Assembly: GCF_011038965.1 (NCBI RefSeq)
Contig: NZ_JAAKEB010000011.1
Span: 1-64,000 of the forward strand
DNA length: 64,000 nucleotides
Reading direction: 5' to 3'
Origin: Adlercreutzia sp. ZJ141
GTDB taxonomy: Bacteria; Actinomycetota; Coriobacteriia; Coriobacteriales; Eggerthellaceae
Made by a program: the position numbers and the translations under genes. Positions 63,923 through 64,000 of the stretch are shown piece after piece (positions within the stretch are counted from its first letter, which is position 1; every line of letters begins with the position of its first letter). Below the pieces are notes generated by a model, which made no database searches, was not told the origin of the DNA, and saw only the letters and a program-made list of their open reading frames with translations.

Positions 63923-64000
63923 ATTCTCGACAAGTCATGACATAGTGGCAACTATTCAAAGTGACCGCTATGCAGTTTTAATTCATAAAGACTAACGTGA

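Overview
The window looks like the replication-origin neighbourhood of a member of the Coriobacteriia (Actinobacteria), probably family Eggerthellaceae. The evidence is the gene order rpmH-rnpA-yidD-yidC-jag / rsmG-parA-parB on one side of oriC and dnaA-dnaN-recF-DUF721(dciA)-gyrB-gyrA on the other, parS sites of sequence TGTTTCACGTGAAACA, and Coriobacteriia-style accessory genes (an HATPase gene beside dnaA, a DinG-type helicase-exonuclease, a large NlpC/P60 cell-wall enzyme). Base composition is moderate and lowest around the origin. A small Cryptobacterium-like genome would fit, but the genus call is a guess from general features.

Layout. (1) 1-about 8.77 kb: one end of a GC-rich integrative and conjugative element (ICE). 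It carries type IV secretion genes (VirB4, PrgI, a Maff2/VirB2-like small membrane protein, the VirD4 coupling protein, a PcfB/DUF3801-like protein), a regulator, an excisionase-like protein and a tyrosine integrase. Next to the integrase are an intact tRNA-Gly(CCC) and, 180 bp further on, a second 3' tRNA-Gly fragment, which marks the attachment region. (2) 8.8-23 kb: chromosomal genes for cell wall and DNA repair (NlpC/P60-glucosaminidase, ogt, ddl, rlmN, dinG) and a set of membrane/scaffold proteins, including a large M28-peptidase-like protein with degraded catalytic motifs. (3) 23-40 kb: the origin. parAB, rsmG, jag, yidC, yidD, rnpA and rpmH read leftward; an AT-rich, mostly gene-free stretch with DnaA-box-like sites lies between rpmH and dnaA; dnaA, dnaN, recF, dciA, gyrB and gyrA read rightward. 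Four perfect parS sites and one symmetrical variant lie across about 12.5 kb. (4) 40-50 kb: BFN nuclease, AI-2E-type transporter, four tRNAs (Ile, Ala, Ser, Ser), a GNAT protein, a DnaJ-domain membrane protein with typA, a PrsA-like foldase lipoprotein, an ABC ATPase and DegV. (5) 50.7-58.2 kb: rpsF-ssb-rpsR-rplI, dnaB, purA, purD and a HemW-like radical SAM enzyme. (6) 58.3-64 kb: accessory genes: a serine recombinase, an AAA/DUF4143 ATPase behind a perfect inverted repeat, and two divergent glycosyltransferases.

Genes point mostly leftward left of about 29 kb and mostly rightward beyond it, as expected for leading-strand coding on either side of oriC. The core genes cooperate in initiation (dnaA, dnaB, dnaN, dciA), origin segregation (parABS), topology (gyrAB) and membrane-protein insertion (yidC/yidD). 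The most interesting loci are the doubled tRNA-Gly att region, the HATPase-winged-helix gene in the origin, a terminator-like hairpin between the gyrB promoter and gyrB, parS sites placed inside promoters and inside a 42-bp perfect palindrome, a TGTTGAAAA motif shared by the origin and the dnaB promoter region, and the catalytically degenerate M28 membrane protein.
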